A stretch of 44,759 nt of DNA from Thermoguttaceae bacterium (GTDB taxonomy: Bacteria; Planctomycetota; Planctomycetia; Pirellulales; Thermoguttaceae): NCBI GenBank assembly GCA_017408405.1, contig JAFQUP010000162.1, forward strand, positions 1 through 44,759, written 5' to 3'. The notes below the pieces were generated by a model, which saw only the letters and a program-made list of their open reading frames with translations, was not told the origin of the DNA and did not search any database. Made by a program: the position numbers and the translations under genes. Positions 6,628-15,293 of this stretch are shown piece after piece (within the stretch, counting starts at the first letter, position 1; the number at the start of each line of letters is the position of its first letter).

Positions 6628-9600
6628 ATGGCAAAACGCGAAGACATCAAAAAGGTTTTGATCATTGGCTCTGGTCCGATCATCATTGGCCAGGCGTGCG
6701 AATTTGACTATTCCGGCACACAGGCGTGCAAAGCGCTTCGTTCTCTGGGATACGAAATCGTTCTGGTCAACTCCAATCCCGCGACGATCATGACAGACCC
6801 GGGAATGGCGGATGCGACGTACATTGAACCGCTCACCGTCGAATCTCTGGAACGCATCATCGCGAAAGAGCGTCCAGACGCTCTTCTCCCGAATCTTGGC
6901 GGGCAGTCGGGGCTGAATCTGGCCTCTTCACTTGCGGAAGCCGGGGTTTTGGAAAAGTATGATGTCCAGGTAATTGGAGTTCAGCTGGACGCGATTGAGC
7001 GCGGTGAAGACCGCCAGGCGTTCAAGGATACGATGGCCAAACTGGGAATTGAAACTCCGCGCAGTGAAATCGCGACGGATGTGGCGCAATGCGAGAAGAT
7101 TGCGGAAAAACTTGGCTATCCGGTCGTCGTTCGTCCCGCGTATACGATGGGCGGAACCGGCGGCGGTATCGTCTATAATCAGGAGGAATTACGTACCATC
7201 GCCAATCGCGGTTTGGCCGCATCGCTCGTTCATCAGGTTCTGATTGAAGAATGCGTGATGGGCTGGGAAGAGTTGGAGCTGGAAGTTGTGCGAGATTCAA
7301 AGGGACAGATGATTACGGTCTGTTTCATTGAAAACATCGACCCGCTGGGAGTTCATACGGGCGATTCGTTCTGTTCCGCGCCGATGCTGACGATTTCCAA
7401 AGAGCTTCAGGAACGTCTTCAGGACTACGCTTACCGGATTGTCGAGGCGATTGAGGTGATTGGCGGCACGAACGTTCAGTTCGCGCATGACCCGGTGACG
7501 GATCGTGTCGTGGTCATTGAGATTAATCCGCGTACTTCCCGCAGTTCCGCGCTAGCCTCAAAGGCGACCGGTTTCCCGATTGCTTTGGTTTCGGCTCAGC
7601 TGGCTGCCGGAATGACACTTGATGAAATGCCGTACTGGCGCGATGGTTCTCTTGACAAGTATACCCCGTCGGGAGACTATATCGTGATTAAGTTCGCCCG
7701 CTGGGCATTTGAGAAGTTCCACGGCGTGGAGGACAAGCTGGGGACGCAGATGCGCGCGGTGGGTGAAGTAATGTCAATCGGCAAAAACTTCAAGGAAGCG
7801 ATGCAGAAGGCGATTCGTTCGCTTGAAAAAGGCCGAATGGGGCTTGGCTTCGCAAAGGATTTCAACAAACTTCCGCTTGAAGAGCTGATGCGCCGCCTGA
7901 ACTTCGCGAACAGCGAACGCTATTTCTTAATGTACGAAGCGATGCGTAAAGGCGCGACAATTGATGAGCTTCACGAAAAGACGAAAGTCAAGAAATACTT
8001 CCTGGAACAGATCAAAGAACTGGTCGATTTCGAGGAAGAGATGATTGCCGCCGGCGCAAATATGACGGATGAAATGCTGACCAAGGCGAAGATTGACGGT
8101 TTTGCCGACAAATATATTGCCCAAATCACCGGACAGAAAGAAGCGGACATCCGCCATCGCCGTCTGAAGTTGGGAGTGGTGGAGCGTTGGGACGCAGTTC
8201 CGGTCAGCGGCGTTGAGAATGCCAGCTACTACTACTCAAGCTACAGTATTCCGGAAGGCAAAGGGAACTGCCCCGTTTCTCCGAACAAAAAAGTCATGGT
8301 CCTTGGCGGCGGTCCGAACCGAATTGGACAGGGAATTGAGTTTGACTACTGCTGCGTTCACGCTTCTCTTGCCCTGCGTAAGGCTGGATATGAAACGATC
8401 ATGGTCAACTGCAATCCGGAAACTGTTTCCACGGATTACGATACCTCGGACAAACTTTACTTTGAGCCTTTGACGGTGGAAGATGTTCTGAGCATTTACG
8501 AATATGAAAAGCCGGATGGAGTCGTATGTCAGTTTGGAGGTCAGACTCCGCTGAACATCGCGCAAGAACTTTCGGACGAGGGCGTGAATATTCTTGGTAC
8601 GCAGCCGAATACGATCGCTCTGGCGGAGGACCGCGATCTGTTCCGCAACATGATGAAAAAGCTGGGAATTCCGCAGACAGAGTCTGGAATGGCCAGCACG
8701 ATTGAGGAAGCGTTGGTCATCGCGAATCAGATTGGTTACCCGTTAATGGTACGCCCGTCGTTTGTTCTTGGCGGGCGCGCGATGGAAGTCGTTTATGATG
8801 AATCACATTTGCGCCGTTACGTCGCGGCAGCGGTGGACGTTTCCCCTGAGCGTCCGATCATGCTTGACCGATTCCTTGAGAACGCGATTGAGACGGAAGC
8901 GGATGCCATTTGTGATGGAACCGACGCGTTTGTGCCGGCAGTGATGGAACACATCGAGCTGGCGGGAATTCACTCTGGCGACTCTGCCTGTGTCATTCCT
9001 CCCAAAAGTATCCCGCCGAAGCACATTGACACAATCGTTGAGTACACGAAGAAAATCGCGATTGAAATGGGAGTCGTTGGTTTGATGAACATTCAGTACG
9101 CGATCGCGCGCGATACAGTCTATATTCTGGAAGCGAATCCGCGGGCCAGCCGCACGGTGCCGCTGGTCTCGAAGGTCTGCGCCACACAAATGGCTGCTCT
9201 GGCAACGCAGTGCATGCTGGGAAAATCGATCAAGGATCTGGATCTTCATCAGAAACACATTCCGCATTATGGCGTGAAGGAAGCGGTTTTCCCGTTCAAT
9301 ATGTTCCCGGAGGTGGACCCGATTCTTGGTCCGGAAATGCGTTCGACTGGGGAAGTACTCGGCATGTGCCATTCCTTTGGGCTTGCGTACTATAAGGCGC
9401 AGGAAGCGGCAAACGCTTGTCTGCCGCGCAAGGGAACGGTCTTGATTACGGTGAATGCCAATGACCGCCCAGCGGTTGGAAAAGCGGCCTCCATGTTCGC
9501 GAAACTTGGTTTCAAAATTCTGGCCACCGGCGGAACGTATGATTTTCTTCAGTCGCAGGATATTCCTTGCGAAAAGATCAAAAAGATTTTTGAAGGACGC

Positions 9601-9834
9601 CCGAATATCATGGACGCAATGAAGAATCACGAAATTCAGCTGGTCGTGAATACTCCGGCCGGGTCAACGAGTCAGCATGACGATTCGTACATTCGGAAAG
9701 ACGCGATTCGTCTGAAGATTCCGTATTTGACGACGCTTGCAGCGGCCGAAGCCGCCGCTCAGGGAATCGAGGCGATCAATAATGACTCGATCGAGGTTCA
9801 TTCTCTCCAGGAATTTCACGCGATGGTGAACTGA
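6628..9834 (+). CDS. carB: Carbamoyl-phosphate synthase large subunit
   Basis: Makes carbamoyl phosphate from bicarbonate, ATP and ammonia channelled from the CarA subunit, feeding pyrimidine and arginine synthesis. The 1068 residues match the usual length (about 1070). Two homologous ATP-grasp halves are visible. The first begins KKVLIIGSGPIIIGQACEFD and the second NKKVMVLGGGPNRIGQGIEF (about residue 552). Each is followed by the PEDRD/AEDRDLF-type nucleotide region and metal-binding EINPR / EANPR motifs. The C-terminal MGS-like regulatory domain starts near residue 940 (GTVLITVNANDRP) and includes the LATGGTYDFL turn. ATG 6628 was chosen because the protein begins MAKREDIKKVL, as in homologues. 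It is a single gene with its own promoter and terminator; carA is not in the window. Confidence 0.98.
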   Translation: MAKREDIKKVLIIGSGPIIIGQACEFDYSGTQACKALRSLGYEIVLVNSNPATIMTDPGMADATYIEPLTVESLERIIAKERPDALLPNLGGQSGLNLASSLAEAGVLEKYDVQVIGVQLDAIERGEDRQAFKDTMAKLGIETPRSEIATDVAQCEKIAEKLGYPVVVRPAYTMGGTGGGIVYNQEELRTIANRGLAASLVHQVLIEECVMGWEELELEVVRDSKGQMITVCFIENIDPLGVHTGDSFCSAPMLTISKELQERLQDYAYRIVEAIEVIGGTNVQFAHDPVTDRVVVIEINPRTSRSSALASKATGFPIALVSAQLAAGMTLDEMPYWRDGSLDKYTPSGDYIVIKFARWAFEKFHGVEDKLGTQMRAVGEVMSIGKNFKEAMQKAIRSLEKGRMGLGFAKDFNKLPLEELMRRLNFANSERYFLMYEAMRKGATIDELHEKTKVKKYFLEQIKELVDFEEEMIAAGANMTDEMLTKAKIDGFADKYIAQITGQKEADIRHRRLKLGVVERWDAVPVSGVENASYYYSSYSIPEGKGNCPVSPNKKVMVLGGGPNRIGQGIEFDYCCVHASLALRKAGYETIMVNCNPETVSTDYDTSDKLYFEPLTVEDVLSIYEYEKPDGVVCQFGGQTPLNIAQELSDEGVNILGTQPNTIALAEDRDLFRNMMKKLGIPQTESGMASTIEEALVIANQIGYPLMVRPSFVLGGRAMEVVYDESHLRRYVAAAVDVSPERPIMLDRFLENAIETEADAICDGTDAFVPAVMEHIELAGIHSGDSACVIPPKSIPPKHIDTIVEYTKKIAIEMGVVGLMNIQYAIARDTVYILEANPRASRTVPLVSKVCATQMAALATQCMLGKSIKDLDLHQKHIPHYGVKEAVFPFNMFPEVDPILGPEMRSTGEVLGMCHSFGLAYYKAQEAANACLPRKGTVLITVNANDRPAVGKAASMFAKLGFKILATGGTYDFLQSQDIPCEKIKKIFEGRPNIMDAMKNHEIQLVVNTPAGSTSQHDDSYIRKDAIRLKIPYLTTLAAAEAAAQGIEAINNDSIEVHSLQEFHAMVN

Positions 9835-9863
9835 TCATTTCGCGATAAATTCGAATAAATTTC

Positions 9864-9894
9864 AAGGCCTCGCGTTTTGCGGGGCTTTCTTTTT
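9864..9894 (+). terminator. Intrinsic terminator of carB
   Basis: Stem AAGGCCTCGC / GCGGGGCTTT (two G-T wobbles) around a GTTTT loop, followed by TTCTTTTT. Confidence 0.85.
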
Positions 9895-9996
9895 GATGTG
9901 AAGTAAAGCTCTCAGAAGATTGAAACGTGCGAAAGAGAAAAGAAAGTGAAATTCATTCAGAAGTGAGTCAGAAAATTGTCCGGAGCAGATTATTCT

Positions 9997-10042
9997 CTCA
10001 CCGTCCCAACCCCCTTCTGAAGGAGAGGCTTGGGACGGCGAG
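9997..10042. repeat. Large imperfect inverted repeat between carB and the ABC ATPase gene
   Basis: CTC-A-CCGTCCCAA (9997-10009) pairs with TTGGGACGG-C-GAG (10030-10042): 12 paired bases with one mismatch. The 20-base interior can itself fold (CCTTC / GGAG). It lies 3' of the carB terminator and 3' of the convergent ABC gene, has no T-run, and resembles dispersed intergenic palindromes in other bacteria. A second copy is not present in this window. Confidence 0.55.
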
Positions 10043-10107
10043 ATGAGCAGGCGGCGAAATGTGCGAGGATGACCTTCAAAATGAAGTTCCCGCTTGAGTT
10101 TTTCGAT

Positions 10108-11067
10108 TCAGGAGGTAATTCCTCGAGTAAGAGTCATGAACGCTGTTTCCAGGTTAATTTCGTCTTCATGGATGGCCAGCAAACGAATTCCAGTGGAGAT
10201 TAGCAGTTCAGGAATCTCGGAGTAATCCTCAATTCCGTCTTTCAGCTGAATGGAAAGCTGAAGTGGGGCGTTTACCTCTACCGCTTGGACAATTTCCAAG
10301 GTTTCGGTGATTTTCGCGGCGTTTTCAGCTGGATTTTTTTGAAATTCCTCCTTCGTCTGTTTTTCAGAAAACGTGAGGTGGATTCTTCCCGCTCTTCGGA
10401 CCTGACGCAGCACTTCTTCCACATTCGCGTTGACCAGGAGCTTTCCGCGCTCAATGATTCCAATTTTATTGCAAACGTCGGCAAGTTCGGGCAAAATGTG
10501 GCTCGATACCATAATCGTTTTCCCCATTTTACTCAATTCTTTTAAAAGAGTCCTGATTTCGATTCGCGCTCGCGGATCCAGCCCACTCGCCGGCTCATCC
10601 AGCAGGAGAACCTGGGGATCATGAAGCAGGACGCGGGCCAGTCCAAGCCGCTGAGTCATTCCGCGGGATAAACTCGTAACCAAAGCGTTCCGTTTGTACC
10701 CGAGATCCACCAGCTCAAGCATTTCATCACACCTTTTTTTACGCTTTTCGCCGCGTATTCGGTACGCAGCCGCGAAAAATTCAAGGTATTCGATAACTTT
10801 CATATCTTCATAGACACCAAAAAAATCCGGCATATAGCCAATCACACGACGCAATTCCGCCGAATTCGTGTAGATGGAATATCCACAAACGGAGGCTTCT
10901 CCCCAACTCGGCTCCAAAAGCGTCGTGAGAATTTTCATCGTCGTGGTTTTTCCGGCTCCGTTCGGCCCAATGAACCCGAAAACATCCCGCTCGCCAAGCG
11001 AAATGTCCAATGAATCGATCGCTCTCAAATTTCCATAAACTTTCGTCAGGTCACGTGTCTGAATCAT
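10108..11067 (-). CDS. ABC transporter ATP-binding protein
   Basis: ATPase subunit of an ABC transporter or ABC-type complex, 319 residues. Walker A is GPNGAGKTT (residues 34-42), the signature loop is the slightly altered LSRGMTQR (133-140), Walker B is VLLLDEP (153-159), and the switch His is in VSSHILPELADVC. The first 215 residues form the ATPase. The last 100 form an accessory domain of the kind seen in drug or exporter-type (CcmA-like) ATPases. ATG at 11067 has AGAGGAA upstream and starts MIQTRDLTKVYG, the normal N-terminus; longer in-frame starts add unrelated residues. No permease gene is adjacent. The large membrane protein upstream on the same strand could be the partner, but they are 416 bases apart. 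Confidence 0.9.
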   Translation of the reverse strand: MIQTRDLTKVYGNLRAIDSLDISLGERDVFGFIGPNGAGKTTTMKILTTLLEPSWGEASVCGYSIYTNSAELRRVIGYMPDFFGVYEDMKVIEYLEFFAAAYRIRGEKRKKRCDEMLELVDLGYKRNALVTSLSRGMTQRLGLARVLLHDPQVLLLDEPASGLDPRARIEIRTLLKELSKMGKTIMVSSHILPELADVCNKIGIIERGKLLVNANVEEVLRQVRRAGRIHLTFSEKQTKEEFQKNPAENAAKITETLEIVQAVEVNAPLQLSIQLKDGIEDYSEIPELLISTGIRLLAIHEDEINLETAFMTLTRGITS

Positions 11068-11483
11068 GAAATTCCTCTGAAATGAGTGAGGTTGGGTTGA
11101 TTTTAGGTCAGTTAAATGAGGTTCGTGAATTGTGTAAATTTGAGTTAAAGAAACTTTCCAAAACTCAATTTCCAGCAAGAAGGAATAAAATTGACTTTTG
11201 CCCGCGTTACCAAAAGTTACGCGAGTTTTCAGACACGCTAAACTTCCGACGCCATTGAAAATTCAAAACTTTTATTTTTTCTCGCGGGAAAGCGATTTGA
11301 GAGGTTCCTTGAATGAATTCAGGTTTCAAAGGTGAATTGAGTTCGGAAAGAAAACATAAAAATTTTCGCTTTCCATACCTTTAGCCGTTTTTTCATTTTT
11401 CTTTTCTCAAAACCTTCGTTTATTTTTTCTCAAACTCTTTTTCAGTGAAATTTGGTTTGAGAGTTCAAATCTTTTGCCGCTGG
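11068..11483. other. Intergenic region without a gene
   Basis: AT-rich, 416 bases between two minus-strand genes. I see no convincing ORF, terminator or RNA. It should hold the promoter of the ABC ATPase gene, but no clear -35/-10 pair stands out. Confidence 0.5.
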
Positions 11484-14117
11484 TTAAATCTGGGGGTTGA
11501 TGATGACTCGCAAAATTTGAGTATCCTGATCTCGAGGATCGTCCAGCGGAAGAAATTCTTTTTCCCCGTGTTTTTTGAGTGTAAAATTCGTAAAAAGTGT
11601 CGCCTTTCTACTATTTTTATTGTCTTTACCAACGTTTTCACTCGTGTTTTCTTTTGGAATCTGGCAAACTAAAACCGCGGTACGACAATTCAAAAGCGCG
11701 GAGACATCGAGAAAACGCTGGTACTGGTGATTCAGTCCGGCATACGCTTTTCCTCCTGCTTTTTCATAGAAAAGCATCGTTCGCATGACGTATGCGGCAT
11801 TTTTTGAATCCGGCTGATACGGACGATTGACACGGCGAACACTGACACTTGATTTGAGTGAATGATCTTCGAGAAAATCCGCTTCAACCAAAAGGGCAGC
11901 AGCCGCGAAGTAGGGGGTCGTCTCGTCAATCAGAAAAGAGGCCCCCGGCTCAAGTCTCCCAATTTCATACGCCCAATTTCCACAGCACAAAAGGCAGTTT
12001 TCAAGCGGAATGTCCAGAGGATTCCTGATTTCTCCCAAAACCCGGGCATTTTCTAAAAGGCGCAACGAGGCGAATTGCGGCTGACTATTTTTGGAAAGTT
12101 TGAGCCAACGTTCCGCGCAGAAACTTTTTGTCGAACGCGCGAGAAAGGGGACGTCTTCCATTTTCCCGTTTTCCATCCGATAACTGGCTTTCCAGGAAGA
12201 AATGACATTCGACGCCTCCGTGATTTTGGAGTTCATTCCTCCAAGGTAATTTCCAGGAAGGCCAAACCAGGCAAGGCGGGTTTCAGACTCAGTTTCGCTT
12301 CTAGGACATGAGTCCGTCTCGGTACCGCTTTCACCATTGGCGTTTCCAGCCTTTTTAGCCTGTTTTTCAGGAATAAAAAGATCGAACTCCGCGGGAGCAA
12401 GACTTACGTCAAGTCGCGAGGCTTCCGGCGACCAAACGTTTCCCCAAAGGGCCTGCCTGAGTGTGCCGTTTTCTTGGATGAAGTCGGTTACCTGAATTTG
12501 GTTCAGTCTGGTCTCGCCGCCATTTCCGGCAAGTACTGAAAACAGGAAGCAGCAGAATGCGACAATCAGAAAGAAAGAAATCCATGAAGCCGCTTCACCG
12601 CCGCGCGGCAGTTTTCGGCAGAGAAACCAGCAACCAGGTCCAATCAGAGCAAGATAAAGAGCAAAAATAAGAATCAGAAGACCAAAAGAAGGGGGACGAA
12701 TACCGTTGAAATTATCCAGCGCACTTCGGAGCTGTCCCGCCATATCGTCGAATCCGCGTTCCATCCCTCGCACGTGTTTTTCGGTAGAGACAGTACTTTT
12801 TTCTGGAAATTCAAGCAGAGAGGCAATGAAATTCCCCCTGCCTTCCCACGCGGCGAGAGCAGGATGAGTCAGGTCAAAAGACACCCAGTGAATCTGTCCC
12901 AATTCCATTCCGCGCCGCATAACCAGCGGAAGGTCAAACTGTTCCGCGCGAATCTGAATTTCAGGTTGAAGTTCCGTGAATTTAGCGACCTGAATACGGA
13001 ATTTTTCGGACACCCCCAAAAGCGTGACAGGAATGGGAGATTTTGCGAAAACTTCCATTGCCGCGGTTTCACGGACCGGAATAACTTTTTCGAGTTTTCC
13101 TGGCTGAAAGGCACTCCAAAGCGGATCATTTGCCCAGAGTTCAGCACTTTTTCCAACACTCAAAACCAGATTGCCTCCGCGGCGCGTCCACGTCTCGAGC
13201 CGCTGAATGTCTTCTTTTTGCCACGAACGGAGCGTTTCTGAATCAAGCGAAAGAACCAAGAGATCGATCAGTTCCCAAGCCGCAAGGTTTTGGGGAAGTT
13301 CCCTGGCAGATGGAATACGAATCACGGCCGGTTTCAGATCTGAGGAACTGGGCATTTGCGCCACTCCAGCGGTAACCCCCGAATCTTCCGCCCCAACGAC
13401 AAGAAAAACTCCTTTCGTTTCAGGAAGCACTCCCGAAACATTTCCTGAAATTTCAGAAAGAAGAGTGAATTCTTCGCTGAGGTCATTCGGTACGGAGCCG
13501 TCGAGAGGCGGTACTGTTCCGGAATTCTCTTTTTTCTGGTTCTTCTGGCCAATAGTATTTTTTTGGAAAATTTTCACCCGGTAATTGCCGTGAACAGTAC
13601 CAAAACGTACGCAAAGCTCCGTTTCGCAGGGTAACGAGCAGTCAATCCTCTGTTCCGTCACAGCGGTCATTCCATCCGGATCCAAAATTTCCAGAACGAT
13701 TTTTCCGGTGAATCTTTCTGCTGATTGCGAGTTGGCATTGGAAGAATTTTCGGTATTTCCAGCGGCATTGGCCAGACGAACACGGAAAGGGACCCACCTT
13801 CCGGGTTTCCAGACTCCAGAAAACGATTCTTTTCCTGCTTCTTCCCGCACGGAGAGCAAGCCCGCGGAAATCGTCACGTCGAGAGAAAGCTCTGATTTTG
13901 AGAGTTGATCAGAGGCTGAAGAAATTTTGAGATTCGACACGTCATGGGCGGAAGCGACCGAAAAAACGCTCCCAAGGACTAACGCGCAAAGGAAAAGAAA
14001 CACCGAACCCCAAACGCCTTTTCCGAACCAACTCCCATTGAAAGCAGCATAGAGTTTTTCACGAGAAGTGAACGGCGTTTTCTCTGGATTCCAATTTTTC
14101 TTACTCTGAAAAAGCAT
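11484..14117 (-). CDS. Large exported/membrane protein with GATase-like region, function unknown
   Basis: An 877-residue protein. A hydrophobic segment near residues 37-55 (VWGSVFLFLCALVLGSVFSVASAHD) looks like a signal peptide with an AHD cleavage region. The next 400 residues look extracytoplasmic. They include a stretch WTRRGGNLVLSVGKSAELW that resembles the glutamine-amidotransferase-like fold found in planctomycete and GldG-type membrane proteins. Two adjacent membrane helices follow near residues 465-525 (FGLLILIFALYLALIGPGCW and ISFFLIVAFCCFLFSVLAG), then about 350 more residues. ATG at 14117 (MLFQSKKNW) has GAGGGG at 7 bases; another ATG lies 6 bases upstream. MazG lies 96 bases upstream and may share the transcript. 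It may support the downstream ABC ATPase. I would not name a function. Confidence 0.75.
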   Translation of the reverse strand: MLFQSKKNWNPEKTPFTSREKLYAAFNGSWFGKGVWGSVFLFLCALVLGSVFSVASAHDVSNLKISSASDQLSKSELSLDVTISAGLLSVREEAGKESFSGVWKPGRWVPFRVRLANAAGNTENSSNANSQSAERFTGKIVLEILDPDGMTAVTEQRIDCSLPCETELCVRFGTVHGNYRVKIFQKNTIGQKNQKKENSGTVPPLDGSVPNDLSEEFTLLSEISGNVSGVLPETKGVFLVVGAEDSGVTAGVAQMPSSSDLKPAVIRIPSARELPQNLAAWELIDLLVLSLDSETLRSWQKEDIQRLETWTRRGGNLVLSVGKSAELWANDPLWSAFQPGKLEKVIPVRETAAMEVFAKSPIPVTLLGVSEKFRIQVAKFTELQPEIQIRAEQFDLPLVMRRGMELGQIHWVSFDLTHPALAAWEGRGNFIASLLEFPEKSTVSTEKHVRGMERGFDDMAGQLRSALDNFNGIRPPSFGLLILIFALYLALIGPGCWFLCRKLPRGGEAASWISFFLIVAFCCFLFSVLAGNGGETRLNQIQVTDFIQENGTLRQALWGNVWSPEASRLDVSLAPAEFDLFIPEKQAKKAGNANGESGTETDSCPRSETESETRLAWFGLPGNYLGGMNSKITEASNVISSWKASYRMENGKMEDVPFLARSTKSFCAERWLKLSKNSQPQFASLRLLENARVLGEIRNPLDIPLENCLLCCGNWAYEIGRLEPGASFLIDETTPYFAAAALLVEADFLEDHSLKSSVSVRRVNRPYQPDSKNAAYVMRTMLFYEKAGGKAYAGLNHQYQRFLDVSALLNCRTAVLVCQIPKENTSENVGKDNKNSRKATLFTNFTLKKHGEKEFLPLDDPRDQDTQILRVIINPQI

Positions 14118-14213
14118 TTTCATTCCCCTCACGGTCAAAGACCGGACTCAATGACATTTCTCCAAATCGCTCTGGCATTTCCAAAATTCGTCTCCCCTGA
14201 ATCATTTCCACGA

Positions 14214-14546
14214 TCAAGGCTTCTCTGAGTCTGGACAGACGCAGACAAACTGTCCGCATCCGGGACATCCGTCTCCGTATTTCGCGCGGACGGCTGCCGT
14301 CAGGTCAATTTCCTTCACGTTCGCAATCGTCGCCAGCCAAGCTAAGACGTCTGCGAACTCAAGTGCCAAATCTTCTTTCGTTCCTTCACGCAAAGCAGCC
14401 GCCAGCTCGCCCACTTCTTCCATCAGCCACAAAAAAGTCGCCTCAGCACCGCGCGCCGCGTCTTTTTCATAGTACATTTCGCGAATCAGCTGCTGAAAGT
14501 CATGGATAGAAACGACTTTTTCCGCGTGTTTTTTTTCTTCACTCAT
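14214..14546 (-). CDS. MazG-family nucleotide pyrophosphohydrolase
   Basis: All-alpha NTP pyrophosphohydrolase of 110 residues that would hydrolyse (d)NTPs to NMP and pyrophosphate, for example in pool cleaning. The metal-binding pattern is present: Glu43, Glu44 and Glu47 in MEEVGEL, and Glu63 and Asp66 in LEFADVLAW. It is a single-domain MazG-like protein, not the two-domain MazG. The C-terminus carries CPGCGQFVCVC, two Cys pairs that could bind zinc, which is a feature of a planctomycete-type subgroup as far as I recall. ATG 14546 has AGGAG upstream. It is the first gene on this minus strand; the large membrane protein follows after 96 bases. Confidence 0.88.
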   Translation of the reverse strand: MSEEKKHAEKVVSIHDFQQLIREMYYEKDAARGAEATFLWLMEEVGELAAALREGTKEDLALEFADVLAWLATIANVKEIDLTAAVRAKYGDGCPGCGQFVCVCPDSEKP

Positions 14547-15293
14547 GATTTTCCCTATCTCCTGTTCTTAAATTTCCTGTTTATTACCTGGGGATGATCT
14601 CTGAATTTTTTTACGCGAGTTCGCGAAAGGTTCCTCTCTTCCGGAAGTTCGTCCCTCTTCCGCCCAAACGTTTTGCCGCTCCCGCCAATGAATCAGACAC
14701 GGAGCGCAGAATCACTCGCCGCGTTCATTTCCGCGTTTCAGATACCGCATTCGCTCTAACTTTCATCATTCGCGTAATTTCAGGTCCTTTTAGTGAGATT
14801 TCGCGGGATTAAAGTTTCGGCTGGCCGCGGGAATCCCAATGCCCGAAACGTTTCCATTTACGGAACGATTAAAAGTTTCGGGGGAGACTCTTCGGAAAAA
14901 TTCCGCTCTCTCTCGGATTCAGGTAATTTTGGACATGAAAACTCACTTCAATTCACGATATTTTTTCATTATACCAGATTTTCAGTCTGGTGTCAATGAA
15001 CCCTGGAGTCAATATTTCAATATGCGAAAAGATAAATCTTTCACGAAGATAAATTTTACGGAGAGAAAGCCCAAATAAAGAAAAAGATAGTTTTGAACTG
15101 GAAAATGTTTAAAAAATTCCACTTAGTCAATATTTTCTAATTATTCCGGCCATTAAAACCGAAAAAGATTAACGGCCGAATTTAAAGAGACAGAACGAAT
15201 GGCCATTTTGTTTTGCCATCCCTTACTTTTTTTGTCTCTAACGGTACGTTTCAGCTTCGCGCCAGATTTAATTTCGTTTCGGAGGCCCAGACC
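14547..15293. other. 747-base divergent intergenic region with small dyads
   Basis: No gene is supported. Short open frames here have neither a ribosome site nor the codon pattern of neighbouring genes. Two dyads are visible. CCGAAAC (14843-14849) pairs with GTTTCGG (14875-14881) and encloses GTTTCC/GGAAC. ACCAGA (14973-14978) pairs with TCTGGT (14986-14991). Neither has a T-run. The region should carry promoters for mazG (minus) and the hydrolase gene (plus), but I found no strong match. Confidence 0.5.

Noticed and set aside
14594..14812. Short plus-strand ORF of 72 codons
   Set aside because: No ribosome site, no recognisable motif, and base composition unlike neighbouring genes.
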